From: Corella eumyota
Lineage: Eukaryota; Chordata; Ascidiacea; Phlebobranchia; Corellidae
Length of the DNA stretch: 64,000 bases
Direction of reading: 5' to 3'
Assembly (NCBI GenBank): GCA_963082875.1
Contig: OY720097.1
Span: 6,828,501-6,892,500 of the forward strand
Shown: positions 37,107-50,013 of the stretch, one piece after another
How the letters are laid out: each line of letters begins with the position of its first letter
How positions within the stretch are numbered: the first letter of the stretch is position 1
Made by a program: the position numbers and the translations under genes
The notes under the pieces: generated by a model
Databases searched by the model: none
The model's input: only the letters and a program-made list of their open reading frames with translations
What the model was told of the DNA's origin: nothing

Positions 37107-37120
37107 TTATTTATTTATTT
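37107..37120 (-). terminator. Poly(A) signal cluster of the EGF-repeat gene
   Basis: TTTATTTATTTATT on the plus strand reads as overlapping AATAAA words on the minus strand, about 130 nt after the stop codon at 37248-37250. Confidence 0.5.
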
Positions 37121-37247
37121 ACATTTTAAGCGTTTGAACTTTTTTGAGCTAGCTGGTAGCAAACCGGCATTCAGCGTTTAGCCTCTCTTTTCTCTAGCAA
37201 TATAACATGCTTGCAAAAAAACAACAATTTTTAAATCTTTAAAGATT

Positions 37248-40200
37248 CTACAATCTTTTTTTCATGTATTTCATTCTTCTTTGCCTTCTTGCTTTTTCTA
37301 AAAGTCTTCGCCAGCCAGCGGCTGATACGCGTTGCCCATTACCTAGTCTCTTAGTAGCAGGTTTTGGTATTCTTGCTGGCAAACCATCAGCGTTGACTAC
37401 ATTGTAAATTCTAGGCTCCTGATCTAGTTCTGGTTCTTGAGATATAGATGGCGTTAAAGGTACAGTAGGTTGCTCGCTTGGATCAGTACAGTTGACACCG
37501 TCGCCATCAAAGCCTTGTGGACAGATACAGCGGTAGTAACCCGGTTTATTTATGCATTGACTGATGCTGTCACAGACATTTTCCCCTGTCTCGCACTCAT
37601 TTATATCTACAAACAAAAAATTTAAGATTTATACAGTTTTCAAGTTTAAAAAAAACAGTTCGTAAATTGTGTTGTTACAGAAAAAACTTATTTTAAAAAT
37701 TTTGTTTATATTGCAAAAAGTGGTACAGTCAAATTAAAATATAACTCCCCAAAGTGCTTTGCAAAATATGCTTAATTTAGTTTAGATTTCTGGAAATCAG
37801 TTTAAAGATTGAAGAAAAAGTACAGTTATGTCGAAAATTCCAAAACGTTTCTATTGGTCGTAAACAACTCCGCCCAACAACCGATAAGAAGTTGTTGAAG
37901 TATTAGTTTAGCTATTGTTATCGGGAAGGTTTGTAAAACTATAGTTTCGACAACGAATGCTTATTTATATTTTCCCAAGGTTTCTTGTTCAAAATGCGAT
38001 GTTTTTTAAACAATTTTACAAAAACTGGGATTCGTTTTATACAGCACAGCTGCAAATTAAAGGCGTTAAAGGAAGGAAATATAATAACAAACTTAATCAC
38101 AACCCGCAATTTGCAACAGCCTATACCAGTCATTAATTTATGTGTGATATTATAAGCGGATTTTGTAAATATTACACAACGTTTAATCACCAACATTAAT
38201 TTTTTGTACGAATTTTCAAAGTAGGAAACCGTCTGAATAATTGATGTATAATTCACAAAATTATTAATTTTTATGACAATTATGCCCTTTTGCTGCAAAA
38301 TGCGGGAGGACTACACCTTAAAATTTTTGCCAAACTATGATTCATTTAACCGAATTTGGTACGCTCACTATTAATATTGTTGTAAAAAAATCCAATAAAG
38401 GAAATATAAAACATTAAAATATCCGAATTGAATAAGATAAGCGCAATTAAAAATGAATTTTGATTGAACTTGACATTAAAGTTGTAATATGGCAACACGA
38501 ATATTTATAAAAATTGGCTATTTTTAAACAGCCTTAAATAACGTCTGTCTTATACTATTTCTTATTTGTTATTAGGCACATATTTAGAATAGTTTGGGTT
38601 ACCGATCAATCCTTGTAAAGTGGATAATGTTTTGTCAATCATCGACATGTGAGGATAATACCGACATGTTACTTTTCAAAAGGAAACAATTTTAACCAAA
38701 GCTGACCGTTCCAGCTAATTTAACTTCAAGTAGATAAAAACTAAGGTGTAAACAGACTGACCAGTCAAGCTATTGAAAGGATAATTTAAAAGAAAAAAGT
38801 TACTTAGCATCAACAATACAAATATTTCAACAATAAAACTAACTAGAAATGTAAGAGGCTTGTTATAAACAATAATTTATAAGAAAGAAATCGATTAAAT
38901 ATGCATCTTACCTTCGCATAAATGCCTAGTGTTATTTTCCACTAGCTTGTAGCCCATAATGCATTTACATTCATGTCCACCTTGATTGTTGTGACAACGT
39001 TGGTGGGCAGGACATTGCTTCTTGGCTAAAGCGCACTCGTCGACGTCTTAATAATAAACAACAAAAAATATTAAGCCAAGTCCCTACAACAAACTTTTCT
39101 ACAAAAATGTTGAACTTACCAATGCATTTTCGTTTCGTGAAATCTAGTCTGTAACCACGTGGGCAGGTGCAACGTGCTCTGTTGTAAGATGTCACAACGC
39201 ACTGAAATCGACATTTCGCCCGTGTACAAGGATTAGAAACTGAAACTGATTTTAAAGTGTAAGTTCAATGTCTTAATTTTGTTTGTTTATATGTATGTTA
39301 TGTAAAGGTTTTGTTAGAGGGTTTAGTTTTGCTTACCTCTAAGATTATCAGATCCAATAGTCGGTGGGTCAACTTTAAATCTAAGAGCTCTCATTAAAAT
39401 CAAAATTCGCTGGGTAGCACTTGTCGCGCCTTTTGAGATCCCCCTTACATCCTTTAGCAATCTAAAAAGCAACTGCCTTTTTCTGGACATTTTCATTTTG
39501 GTCGTTCTCCTTCGGTGTTTGTAGACAACACCTTGCGACGATTGAAGCCCGGCAGGACGGCGAACTTTGGGTCTTCTTCTTCGAGGTTTTAGATTATCAT
39601 AAACCACTTCGTCAATATCATCGTTGGATGTTTGTGGAAAGTTACTTCGGCTAATTTTTTGGCATATTCTCGGCTGGTCCCTTATTCTAATTTTATTTTC
39701 GACAAAAGGTTCTTTTACGCAAGTAGACAAATCAACATCCAGGTAATAGTTTGCACAGCAGGTACATGCATATCCACCGTCCGTGTTAACGCATATCTGA
39801 CTGCAGGGCTTTTTCCTGCATTCATCAACATCTAAAATGTGATAAAATAGGAAATGTAAAACCTATTTTGATTCAGTCAACTAAACCGAATAAAAATAGC
39901 AAAGCATTCCTTGTAATATCGAATAAACAGTAGGTTAAACTCTAACTCTACCGGGTTACTCTTGTTGTGCAGACAGAATGCATGACATTTTGAATTATGA
40001 ATTATGTACCAAAAATAAATAATTCACCGAAATTGCGTGTGCAAAAATATTGTAATCTAGTGGTTTTTAACAACAAACACATTTGCGAGACGGTTTTTAA
40101 ATTGAGAGCAATACTATTTATCAAAACAATAAATAAGATTAACAGTATTATTATATTAATTTGATTTTTATAAATTTCAATGTCAAAAATTACCCCTTTT

Positions 40201-43200
40201 ACAGTAAGCTCCCCTCCATCCTTTTTTACAAACACATGTATTGTTCTCACATTCCCCATGAAAACAAGTTTTCTTTGAACATAGTTCTGCAGAAAAAAAA
40301 CTTTTGGTTAAAAAATTCAAACAGGCATTTATTATAAGATCAAGTTACAGACATAATTGCAAACAAAACACCAAATGTTAATGTTTTTATTTCGGTACAA
40401 CAAAGAATCCTTAATTACTAATAACACACGGTCTTATGGTTAAATAAACATGGCCGTGATTTATTTCAATGTTAACTAATATTTCTTTATTTTTAAATTT
40501 CAATTTGTAATTGCTTGCAAATTTTCTTAATGTTAATCCTATTACTACACCTGAGTACATTTGTACACAGGTGCGTTGTGCTGATGTTTCATCAAAGGGG
40601 TATTTAATCAACTACATCTCTCAACTACAGCAAAAGTGAAATAGTTTTGTCAAAATTATTCGGCATAAATATATTAAAGACATTTACTTCTTGGTATATA
40701 ATGCCCTATAATGCATAATCATATCGTTACATCAAGCATGAATTGGGTTAAAATAAAAGACATTGTGTTCTCTTGTTTAGTGCATATGTGAATGTCAAAA
40801 TCACAATAATAAGAACCAAGGTAAACAAAATTAGGTCACGTATTTGCATTGTGGGTATGGGCTGAGCTAATTTCCTGCCCAACTTAAAGAAGTGAACCTT
40901 CGAATTCTCCCACGCGTCCCAATACTTCAAACCTAAACAATGACGCCATTAACTAGTTCTCCAAGTCGAATTGATCATTACACGACATTGTTCAAATCGT
41001 TAATAGCTGCTTTACCTTTAAACTTGACAACGCTATTATTGCTAGTGCTAACGACCTGGGTATTCCTAATAAGGTCACCAAATACAGTCATCATGAGACT
41101 ATATGTTTCCGTGGAACGTGTCAATGTGAAGTGTCTCAGGGAATTCTATTGGTGTCAAACTTGACGTTTTCCCATAACTTTATCGGATCACGCATCGATT
41201 TGTCACAAACTTGACACGAATTCTAGGCTCAGATGACGTACAACTTGCGACCCGAAATACAGTGACGTAATTGAGAAACAACACAGGTAACTAGATATGA
41301 TCCAGAGTTGTTTCAGGCAAACTTTCAGAAATTCAACGAAGCGAATAATTCGAGAGACAGTTTTTTAAATTAATTAAAAAATTAAAAGTTTTTTTTGCGG
41401 TATGCGTTGGTTAGTCACCCCAAAAAATCAAATTAAGTTGACCAAAATCCCATTTAAAATGTTTAGCTTCTAAAATTGCAAAACTTTTGACATACATTTT
41501 TTGTTTGTGTGTCTGTCTGTGTGTGTGTGTATGTGTGTACGTGTGTATATGTATAAACACATACACTAAGCCCTACAGTTTGTTCCAAATAAACACTTAC
41601 ACCAAGCCCAACAGTTTTTCAAAAGCTGTTTACTTGCTTTATATAGAATTGGCTCGATTTTAAATTAAATTTACATCAATGTATTCCCGTGTGTAATGAC
41701 TTTTAGTTGTAAACCTTGTTAATAACACGTGAGTAAACCAAACTCAGACATTTTGAACTTTCAACTTGGCAGAGTGGGCGAACAACTTGCCTAATTTAAT
41801 CAATTCAAATAGAGTACTTCTTTTCTTATTGGCCTTATTTCTTTAACCAATAAACTACTTTTGATAAGTTTAAACCTTTAAACTAAGGGTTTAATCAAAT
41901 GGACCCTTATAATATAAAAAGGTCAAAACTGGTATTTAAGCTATGAAGTAGGGATTAAAACGACTTAAAAAGCATTTGAATTTGAAAAGCGTTTAAGCTA
42001 TATATAACTTAAAACCAGGTTACTACAACAACACTGCTAATATTTCGTCAAGTATGCCAAAAGTGCAGATCTAGAACAGAAAAGGTCGGTTTTGATGTAC
42101 TTGGTATCGACCTAATTTTGTTCTGTGGCCATGTTTTTTTATAAAATGTCTGGCTTGTGCGGCGCTAAATTATTTGTATTACGTATGTCGCATACCTTTA
42201 TTTTATTTATTTTATGTTAAAATTACATAATACAAGTAGATAATACTGCTGTTAACAGATTACACACCCATATCACAATTTTTTTACCAATACGAAAACC
42301 TAGATGAAGTATAAAAGGTTTTAGATAAAACAACTCTTACGAAACCTGCTAAACTTGTGATATTAAGCTTTATACTAGAATAGATATTGTTGTAACCAAC
42401 TATATGTAAAACAAGCTTTATTTATGATCTTGTAAAACATAAACATAAACTTACTTCTTTTCTTTTTAGGAGCGGGGCTTGTAAGCAGAATGTTATTCTC
42501 ACTCGGAGAAAACTCCAGAGCTTCGGTGGGACTTTCCCCAAGGGGTTGTAGCGGGGTTACTAGGGGCTGAGATCGCTTCTGGCGACATGCCTCGTTTGTG
42601 CTCTGGATGTTGCACAAGAACCATTCAGAAGCCGAGAGAGTTTCCTCGCTAAAAATTAAAAACATTCTAAAAATAATTATTATGTTATTTTTTAAACAAA
42701 GATACATGAATTAATTAATTGAGAATAATAAAACTACTAAAAAAGGTTAATTTTATTGAAAAGGATATGTCAAAAATATTTGGCACGATTTATGATCCGT
42801 ATAAAAACACTCCGCTATAAATATTCCCCTAATTTATTTGCCAAAATAGGGTCAAATTAAAGGCAATTAAATGTCAGGTTTATATAACTATTGTGATACT
42901 TATTTCCCAATTAAACACGCGAGGAGAATTAGACTTGTTTGTTACAAATGTCCCTAGCCTTTCTTAAGACGTTAAGAAGCATGTAAACTGGTGTCCAACT
43001 ACTTCCTATGCCTCCTAATTACGAGGAATTTCAATGGCGATTTACACTAAAAACAATCAAAACCCTTTACTTCTCCCAAAGTCAAATGTATGTTTAAAAT
43101 AACCAACGTCAACAGGATGCCAGACAGCAAAGGGTTCTAAGACCTCCGCTCTATACAAATGTATCCGGAAAAAATAAATAAAATAGCGCTAATATTTGAC

Positions 43201-43672
43201 TTCGATTTATCAATTGGCCTATATAAATATCTTTTGTTTAAGTGACCATTGAAAAGTGTGTTAAGCATATAGTCAGAATACAAAAAAAAACATGTTAATT
43301 ATTAAATATTCAGCGTTAAGGATTGTATAGATATTAATATTCTTAAATTTTTAAGCAATTTTTAGAATTAAGTTCAAAATTAAATGTTTTAAATTTTTTA
43401 TGCGTTTCTGCATACCACACGCACTGAAATTAACCTTAAATATCATCATTAATCAAAATTTAGTAAAAAGCCTAATTTGGCGAGGCAATATATCCTATAA
43501 TCTTTCACACCCACTTTGTTAAAATACCGTGACATTTTCATTTCAAATCTCATTTATTATACGCGAATTTTTAGGAAAAAAAATGATAAACGATCTATAT
43601 TTACCTTTCAGACGATGTACAAACTTTGTGTTGGGCCAAAAAGGCGGCAATAAATATAAATAAATACTTCAT
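37248..43672 (-). CDS. Secreted EGF-repeat protein with basic inserts
   Basis: Seven minus-strand exons fit in phase: 43672-43605, 42648-42455, 40286-40194, 39831-39337, 39239-39120, 39046-38912, 37606-37248; 1464 nt, 487 aa. A clear signal peptide (MKYLFIFIAAFLA) is followed by a Pro/Ser-rich region ending in PAPKKKRK, a short EGF (LCSKKTCFHGEC to AYC), a calcium-binding EGF (DVDECRKKPCSQICVNT), a ~115-residue insert very rich in Arg/Lys (PRRRRPKVRRP, HRRRTTKMKMSRKR), an EGF-like module, and two more calcium-binding EGFs (DVDECALAKKQC; DINECETGENVC), then a basic tail ending KKRL. EGF exons are bounded by phase 1 introns, typical of shuffled modules. The basic stretches suggest heparin or matrix binding, or proprotein-convertase cleavage. 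It resembles fibulin/nephronectin-type matrix proteins in style, but I cannot assign an orthologue. Confidence 0.82.
37607..38911 (-). other. Last intron of the EGF-repeat gene
   Basis: Phase 1 intron between the final two calcium-binding EGF exons. A 119-codon minus-strand frame (37939-38298) lies inside but has no splice link or family features. Nothing else is seen. Confidence 0.5.
40860..41290. promoter_or_regulatory. GC-richer island in an EGF-gene intron
   Basis: This part of the 40287-42454 intron is less AT-rich than its surroundings and contains CRE-like words (ATGACGTAC near 41233, GTGACGTAA near 41261). Open frames occur on both strands (+ 40940-41164 with an ATG; - 40930-40748 starting TTG), each with one hydrophobic stretch, but neither has family features and they face away from each other across 10 bp. 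I favour a regulatory island, possibly a bidirectional promoter, over two genes. Confidence 0.3.
41511..41554. repeat. TG microsatellite
   Basis: Interrupted (TG)n with TC and TA variants in the EGF-gene intron, followed by two similar ACACTAAGCCC/ACACCAAGCCC words. Confidence 0.9.
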
Positions 43673-44194
43673 TTTTAGATTTGAATTTTAAATTTTTTTT
43701 TCTGCATAAAAATAAATATTTATTTTATTTCACATAACATATGTTTTTTGCATAAGGTCAAACTTCTAACTTTGATGTCTTTAATTTAACTTTAATCTGC
43801 AATCTGAAGGGTAATCTTTCAGCGAATTTTAACTCGAGCGTTAAAGCTTAAATAACACTTTCTTAGCCGTTTGCTGTTCTAGGGACTATTTACGATTTGG
43901 TTTTTAGAGAAAATACGCCTTTTTTAAGATTAAGATAGATTACGTCACGAATAAATGTTAAATAAACAACACCGAATATAGAATCTATAAGAAATTTTAC
44001 AATACTATAAAAGCTATCTTTGATTGCATTTTTTAGCCTATTTGGCCAGCGCACACGTTTAAATATAAACATAATCCTCGGTTTGCAAACCATTTATATT
44101 CGGCAAACGAGTTACGAAAAAGGGAAAAGAGAAAGTTTTCAGAACAAACTATCGCGCTATGGAAGTACTTGGCGGTTTTTATAAACGAACTTCA

Positions 44195-44296
44195 CGACGT
44201 CAATTATCGCACTTGTTTATTCTCCTTCGAATGTGTCACGACAAACTTGGAATTTACTTACGCCTTGTTAAATAACGTCATTAGTCCTTGACGTCA
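44195..44296 (-). promoter_or_regulatory. Cluster of CRE-like sites upstream of the EGF gene
   Basis: Three ACGTCA words lie within 100 bp: CGACGTCAA (about 44197), AACGTCATT (about 44273) and a full TGACGTCA (44289-44296), about 0.5-0.6 kb upstream of the EGF gene ATG. Plausible ATF/CREB-type sites; the same word is common throughout this window, so specificity is uncertain. Confidence 0.3.
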
Positions 44297-46509
44297 TAAT
44301 CAATGGGAAAACAAGTTAAAGACACAATCAAAGCCTTGTTAAAGTCTAGGCGGGCCTTAGATTACACAAGCTCAGATTATTTTCGTTTTACCCAGCAAGA
44401 AAGTTTTTAGCCCAAAACAGAATCAGAATGTTATATTAGTAGCATAACCAGAATTCCATGACGACTTAAAAGAGCTTAATAAATTAAATTTCAAATTGGT
44501 CGCAAAACTTGTGGTTAAAAAGTTCACGTTCTATTAGAAAAAGGTGTAAACTTTCACGTACAGAATATTATATTAAGGTTAAGACTCAGTTCACGTTTTG
44601 CACTAAACCGAATTTTCACTAGGCTTTTCCTATATACAAGTAACCGTAATTTCCAAGGCCCCTGTGCCTTATGAGTGTGCAATTTCCCAAGAGTAAAGCT
44701 TAACAAGCCGCAAGTATTTAACGCAGGCCCACTAAATAACTTAACAGCTAATGGTGATATTTAATGGTGTCACATTCCAAACATTAAATCAAGCACGAAG
44801 CTGTAATAATATTACGTTGTTTTAACCTAAACGCCCTTAAATACAACATCTTACGTCAGCATGTTTGTTTGCTTATAGTGTAGGGTTTCACTTGAAAAAA
44901 ATTAAATGAATCATAGCCTTATAACGTTTATATTTAACACTTTACATTTTAATCTATTAAAATAATCTGTTGTTAAAATTTCAACCAAATTTGCCATTTA
45001 TATATTTAACTTAAACACTTTATTTTGCAAGCGCAAGTTTTTGCCCACATTGCGCCAAATCAAATATCTAAACAAAAAACAGCACAGTGCCATTATGAAC
45101 GTGTAGCGTAAATCTACATCTCTAAATTATCGGGTATTACATCTAAACACCATTTTTACCTAAACCTATATGTTCCTTCGCGAATAATTTCAGTAATGGA
45201 CCATTGCAGATAATATCAGTCTTTGTTTAATGTAACAGTGCTCACTTTGTTTCCTAATGTCTGAATTTATCATAGAAAGAAAACCACTTATTTTAAATAT
45301 CACATAAATTTAGAATATAATACACTTACACTTAAAGTTATTTTATTAAAAAACTAAGCTAAAACGCAAATTTTTATGCAGTGCAAATAGCGAAACTAGA
45401 TAATCTAAACAAACTGAACCGTAAAAGCTTAATTTCCAATCTATAAACCTTTAATCTAAGGGTTTCACCTAAACCTAAATCCTTTCCTTAATAACAACTG
45501 TAAACACTCAACTACAACTGAGGAAAACAAATTGCTTTCTTGAAGCGAAATACGTTGCACAAATTATAAAAAAGCGTTGAGAAATAGCAGGTTTATTCTA
45601 AATTCCCGGGTTTGCGTTAAAATTTCAATCGTAAGGCAAACCTTTTTTTTACTTGTTGGTACAGCAGTCGATGGTATACTGCAAGACAATGAACTCCTAT
45701 AAGTGAGTGCTTGGAGAACGAAATGGGCTCTTCCAACGTGAAATTTGATCCCTGCTTTTCGTGTTTTTTATCCAAACAAATTATCATTTCAACGTACTTA
45801 TTTTTAGCCTAAAACTTCTTTTTAAAATATCAGTAATACGTTGTTTTAATACCGTAAAATCACTTTCTCAAAAATATATACTGTAATTGTATGCCTATGT
45901 AATTATAATAACTGTTAAAATATTCGTTCATAACAGTAAACCACCACTCACAAAATGAAGAAATATTAGTTTAATCCCTATTTAAGTGGTTTTATATTAC
46001 GCACATTAATAAGTGTTAACAGATCACAAAAACCCAATACATATTATTTAACTAATACGATTTGTGGGAAATGTAAATTTAATATAACCTTAAACCAAGT
46101 ACTTTTCAACCACATCCTTTAAATATTATGACGGATTAAGGCAAGAACGTTGTGTTTAGATTTAATACCTCAAAATCGCTTGCTGGGTTTTTTAGTGTTG
46201 TGATGTTTATTTTTCACATGAATGGAAATATTACGATTATTAATTTTTTGAACTCCTTTTTAAAAATATTTGTGCGCTTGCTTAAATTGTTGCAAAATAT
46301 TTGTGCAGTTTTGTCTGTTTTTTTTGTTGTTTTCGCCAATTAAAGAAATACAAAGTATTTGAACTTATGCTTTTGGCGGAAAATCAACTATGATTCAGTG
46401 TTACCAAACAGCTAATCTAATCAGATTAAAAAAGAGCTAGTTATTATTTTTACAATCAGTTCACGTTTACCGTAATCTGGCTTTCAACTCATGACGTCAA
46501 CAATTGTTT

Positions 46510-46593
46510 AAAATACAAATACGTTTTGATACACTAGTTTAAAATACAAATACGTCTTAATACACTAAAAATACAAATACGTTTTAATACACT
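46510..46593. repeat. Three-copy ~28-bp tandem repeat
   Basis: Units AAATACAAATACGTTTTGAT then ACACT, starting near 46510, 46541 and 46567, differ by one or two bases. Confidence 0.85.
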
Positions 46594-46798
46594 GCACAAA
46601 CCACAACAATTTATTAAAGTGATATATTCAAGAAATTTGCAATTTAGTAAGTGATGTATATAGCACGTTAGTATGATTGACACTGAATCACAATGTCTTT
46701 GGAACCTCTAAAAAATGTCTGGAGTACTTACAATTTAGTTTTTAAAAAATATTGAAAATAATGAACATCAAAAACCAGGTTACCATATTTTTTCGTGC

Positions 46799-46854
46799 GA
46801 CGTAGAAAGTACTAAGTTAGCTTAATAAGTATACAAGCTAGTACTTTCTACGTC
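46799..46854. repeat. Perfect 16-bp inverted repeat (hairpin)
   Basis: GACGTAGAAAGTACTA (46799-46814) pairs exactly with TAGTACTTTCTACGTC (46839-46854). Inside the 24-nt loop TAGCTT and AAGCTA words can extend the stem. The outer flanks GTGC and ATCAC also partly pair. Confidence 0.9.
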
Positions 46855-48263
46855 ATCACAAACAGGGCTTTCCTTTTCTTTTTTTATTTAAATTAATTTT
46901 TTTTAAGTTGTGTGTGTACTTTAAAAAGTAAGTAAAATTATTTAAAGTTAAAACTTTTTTGTTTTCCGTTTTTCAAGTTTTAAGTAAAAAGAAATCGCCA
47001 ATATAGGACTTTAAATAAGAGATAGTTACGAAACGTCACAATAAATCACTTTTACATGTTCTTTTTAAAGTTCTTTAAACCTGTTGTTTACGCACATTTT
47101 ACGTTATGAGTAATGATCAATAAATAGCATTTAATACAGAAACTCTCCTCCCAATCGTAAAAAATCAAACCATTGGTTTCCGCTAATGAACGCCATGAAC
47201 GGACTTGCCTATATATAAATCGTGTTTTATAATGTTACCTTTGTGTAGTTGTAGGGAGTGTTTTTACAACGTTCAAACCACCCGCCGAATACGCATTTTT
47301 GGTTTAATAACAAACATCGCGTATTGTTTATGATATAAAACTTTACGCAGGCTTTATTATGGATTATTGAATACTTACGACATACAAAAGGACTTAAGGC
47401 ACATCCTCATTCTAGTAACCTTTGACATTAAATGGAAGTTATTGTTCGAGTAGCCATTGGTTAGTTGCAATAAATCAACTCAACATAGGTCAAATATTAA
47501 ATAAGATACATTAAATTAAAAGCAGTTTTAAATTATTTTCATTAGACATAAATATCACTTTACTTATATGTTTAAAAAAAATGCATTAGTATTCGAAATT
47601 TCCTTTAGTACTATACTGACTAGCCCAAATGAAACATACCTGAAAACGAGCTTAAAGTTAAAAAATAGTTTGGTAACAATATATAAACTAAATTACCTAT
47701 AAAGTATTATTGTGATTTCTATAAACTTCAATTACTTCTAATATATCCGTTAAGTCGAACCCTGTTATTTTCTATGTGCCCACAACAAAAAATATCACGC
47801 CACAAAAAAGTTTTAAGACAAATTTACATAAATTAATCCCGCGAGCTTTTTTATATGGCGTTAAGAAGAGCCGTTGTTTATGCAACAAATTCTTACCACA
47901 ATGCTAACAGACCTTGAAGTTGTATAATTTTTGGTAAACGAATTTCAATTAGGTTACCATTTATCAAAAAGTTGGAAGAAGTATAAAACTGCAAAATTTG
48001 TTATTTTAAAAAAGTTAATAAATGTCGATTTTTAAACTAAACACATCGTGCGAATTAAAATTTAACTAGACTATGACAGATGCAATTTATTTAAAATGAC
48101 ATAAATATTACAAAGTGAAGATTATTTGCCATATGCATAATTGTGTTTATTTTTACAGATAAATTTTTAAAATATGTTATTTTAACATATTGTTATCTAC
48201 TCACATTACAATCTAAAAAGCGTTATTGTATAGGCTGATACAAATCATTCTGCAGTATTAACC

Positions 48264-49130
48264 ATGTCAGGAACGTCAGGCGACTATGCTGAAAATAACA
48301 CCGAAAATGCAGACGCTAAGATAGACCAAGAGTATTACATTGCATTTACTTCAATTATGTTGTTGATTTCAATTTATTTCTTGATCAAATATGCTAAGCA
48401 AGAAAAAGAGCGGGTAAGGTTGCTAGAAGGCGACAGAGAAATATGGTATCGACAAAGAATTCAGTTGTGCAGTTTCTGTTGTTGGATCGGCACGATTGTG
48501 TTCTTTACCTTAGGTCTTCTGCAGTATGTGATTTCCAATCGCAGCGATACATTTTGCTTTTTTGTTACCAAGATTCGTTATTTGACTTTGTTTACGGTTT
48601 CTTGTGTGTTACGTTTAAAACTTTCTTTACATCAAAATTTTCATTACACAGAAGTTATTTTACGTCGTTACACTTCATCTTTTACTCGATTTTTTGCAAT
48701 ATTTCTTGGATTTTTTGTTGCCTTTTCCTTCTTTAGTGCAACTACATCAATAATGATAGTTGGGTCGCCTGAAAATCGACCAAACGGATGTGTAACTAAT
48801 AGTCCTAAATTGTTTATACTAGTACATGCTTTATGCTCAGGAATTGCTTTGCTTTTTATCCACATCTCCACTACTGTTTTGTATTTTCTTATTATTTATA
48901 ACTACTACGATGCACATAGAACGCAGTACTTACAAAATGTGCTTTCGACACAGAAAATGGATCTTGTAAAACAAAGTACAACTGTCAGCCTATTCGTCGC
49001 TGCTTTCGACCTATGTCTAATTTTAAGCACTATTTTTCTTAAAGATATGCAGTTAATAAGAAACATTTTTATTGATAGTTTTATTTTGGTATCTGTAAAA
49101 GTATCACAGTCTACTATTAAAATATTTTAA
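48264..49130 (+). CDS. 7TM receptor-like protein, subfamily A, intact copy (A1)
   Basis: Single exon, 288 aa, ATG at 48264 in the context ACCATG, kept in all three A copies. Seven hydrophobic helices can be placed: about residues 24-43, 66-90, 95-120, 138-165, 178-207, 230-250 and 256-277. The N-terminus is short and acidic, with an N-glycosylation sequon. A Cys at the start of helix 3 (SDTFCFF) and one in the second outer loop (RPNGCVT) match the conserved disulphide of rhodopsin-like receptors, but there is no DRY (LRLKL instead) and no NPxxY. It resembles no receptor family I can name, so a lineage-specific orphan receptor is the cautious call. Two broken paralogues lie at 50014-50883 and 60559-61425. 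Confidence 0.75.
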   Translation: MSGTSGDYAENNTENADAKIDQEYYIAFTSIMLLISIYFLIKYAKQEKERVRLLEGDREIWYRQRIQLCSFCCWIGTIVFFTLGLLQYVISNRSDTFCFFVTKIRYLTLFTVSCVLRLKLSLHQNFHYTEVILRRYTSSFTRFFAIFLGFFVAFSFFSATTSIMIVGSPENRPNGCVTNSPKLFILVHALCSGIALLFIHISTTVLYFLIIYNYYDAHRTQYLQNVLSTQKMDLVKQSTTVSLFVAAFDLCLILSTIFLKDMQLIRNIFIDSFILVSVKVSQSTIKIF

Positions 49131-49229
49131 TAGTACGCGTACTGGATCAATATTGTATTTATGAGCATGCACTTTATTTTTGTAAATGTGTAAGTGTATG
49201 TAATTCGATTTGTACCGCATTAAAACAAA

Positions 49230-49800
49230 AATAAAATAAAAACGTTTTGGCAAATATCAACTTTGTAGTTTATATGAATAATTGATAACTAAATTTGGTA
49301 TAATCATATCTATAAAGCTTTCAAAACATTGATTTATACAAAAACCATATATTTATATAGAAACCTGAATAAAAATATCTAATTAAATAAAAAAATATTT
49401 GTACTAATAACTATATGTTGCTATGATTAAGCATTTACATTTAATTATTAAAACTTGAATTGGTCTGCCTAAAAGATACGCTTATAATACAAAGAAAATC
49501 CATGTTGTACTAGCAAGCATTTAGTTGTTGGAATTGTGTTAGTGTTTGTAAATTTATTTGTAACTTTAAAACAAATATAAAATAAAAAACATTTCGGCAA
49601 ATATAATCTTTGTAGTTTATTCGAATAGAAAATATCTAAATTAGGTATATTCACAATGAATAATAATCAAATTATAAAACTTCATAACAAACTATCGTTT
49701 TTTACAGAAAAGTTATTTAAATAGAAACCTTAACAAAACCGTGCATTTAGATGAAAAATGTTTTTATGAAATATTATATTTTGCTACAATTAAACAAATA
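49230..49800. repeat. Duplicated 3' flank of the A-type genes
   Basis: A segment starting AAATAAAA.ACGTTTTGGCAAATAT (about 49230) recurs diverged from about 49570, and related words follow the other A copies (50905-50990, 61440-61640) and precede A3 (60230-60360). This is remnant A-unit flank, indicating further decayed duplications. Confidence 0.55.
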
Positions 49801-50013
49801 CATTCAAACACTGAAACTTCACTTAAAAAGTCGACTCGCTCAATTTTACAAATAAATTTTTAAAATAAATTGCCTAAACAATATGTTGACTGCACACATT
49901 AAATAATCTGCCTAAATATATATAATAGTATTCTAAACGAAAAAGTATTTTCAAAATAAACCTTTAAAAAGCGTTACTGTAGTAGCAGATACTAATCAAT
50001 CTGTAGCACTAAC

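Larger units (their letters stand above)
43673..48263. other. Intergenic between EGF gene and receptor cluster
   Basis: No gene supported. The minus-strand EGF gene promoter should lie between 43673 and about 44400. Small frames at 43890-44093 and 46152-46343 are hydrophobic AT-rich artefacts. Two repeats are listed separately (46510-46593, 46799-46854). Confidence 0.5.

Noticed and set aside
37939-38298. 119-codon minus-strand frame inside the last EGF intron
   Set aside because: EGF exons on either side join in phase without it, it has no Cys pattern, and its composition matches the intron.
46152-46343. 63-codon hydrophobic frame as a membrane microprotein
   Set aside because: Phe/Val/Ile-rich frames are expected by chance in T-rich DNA; no supporting context.
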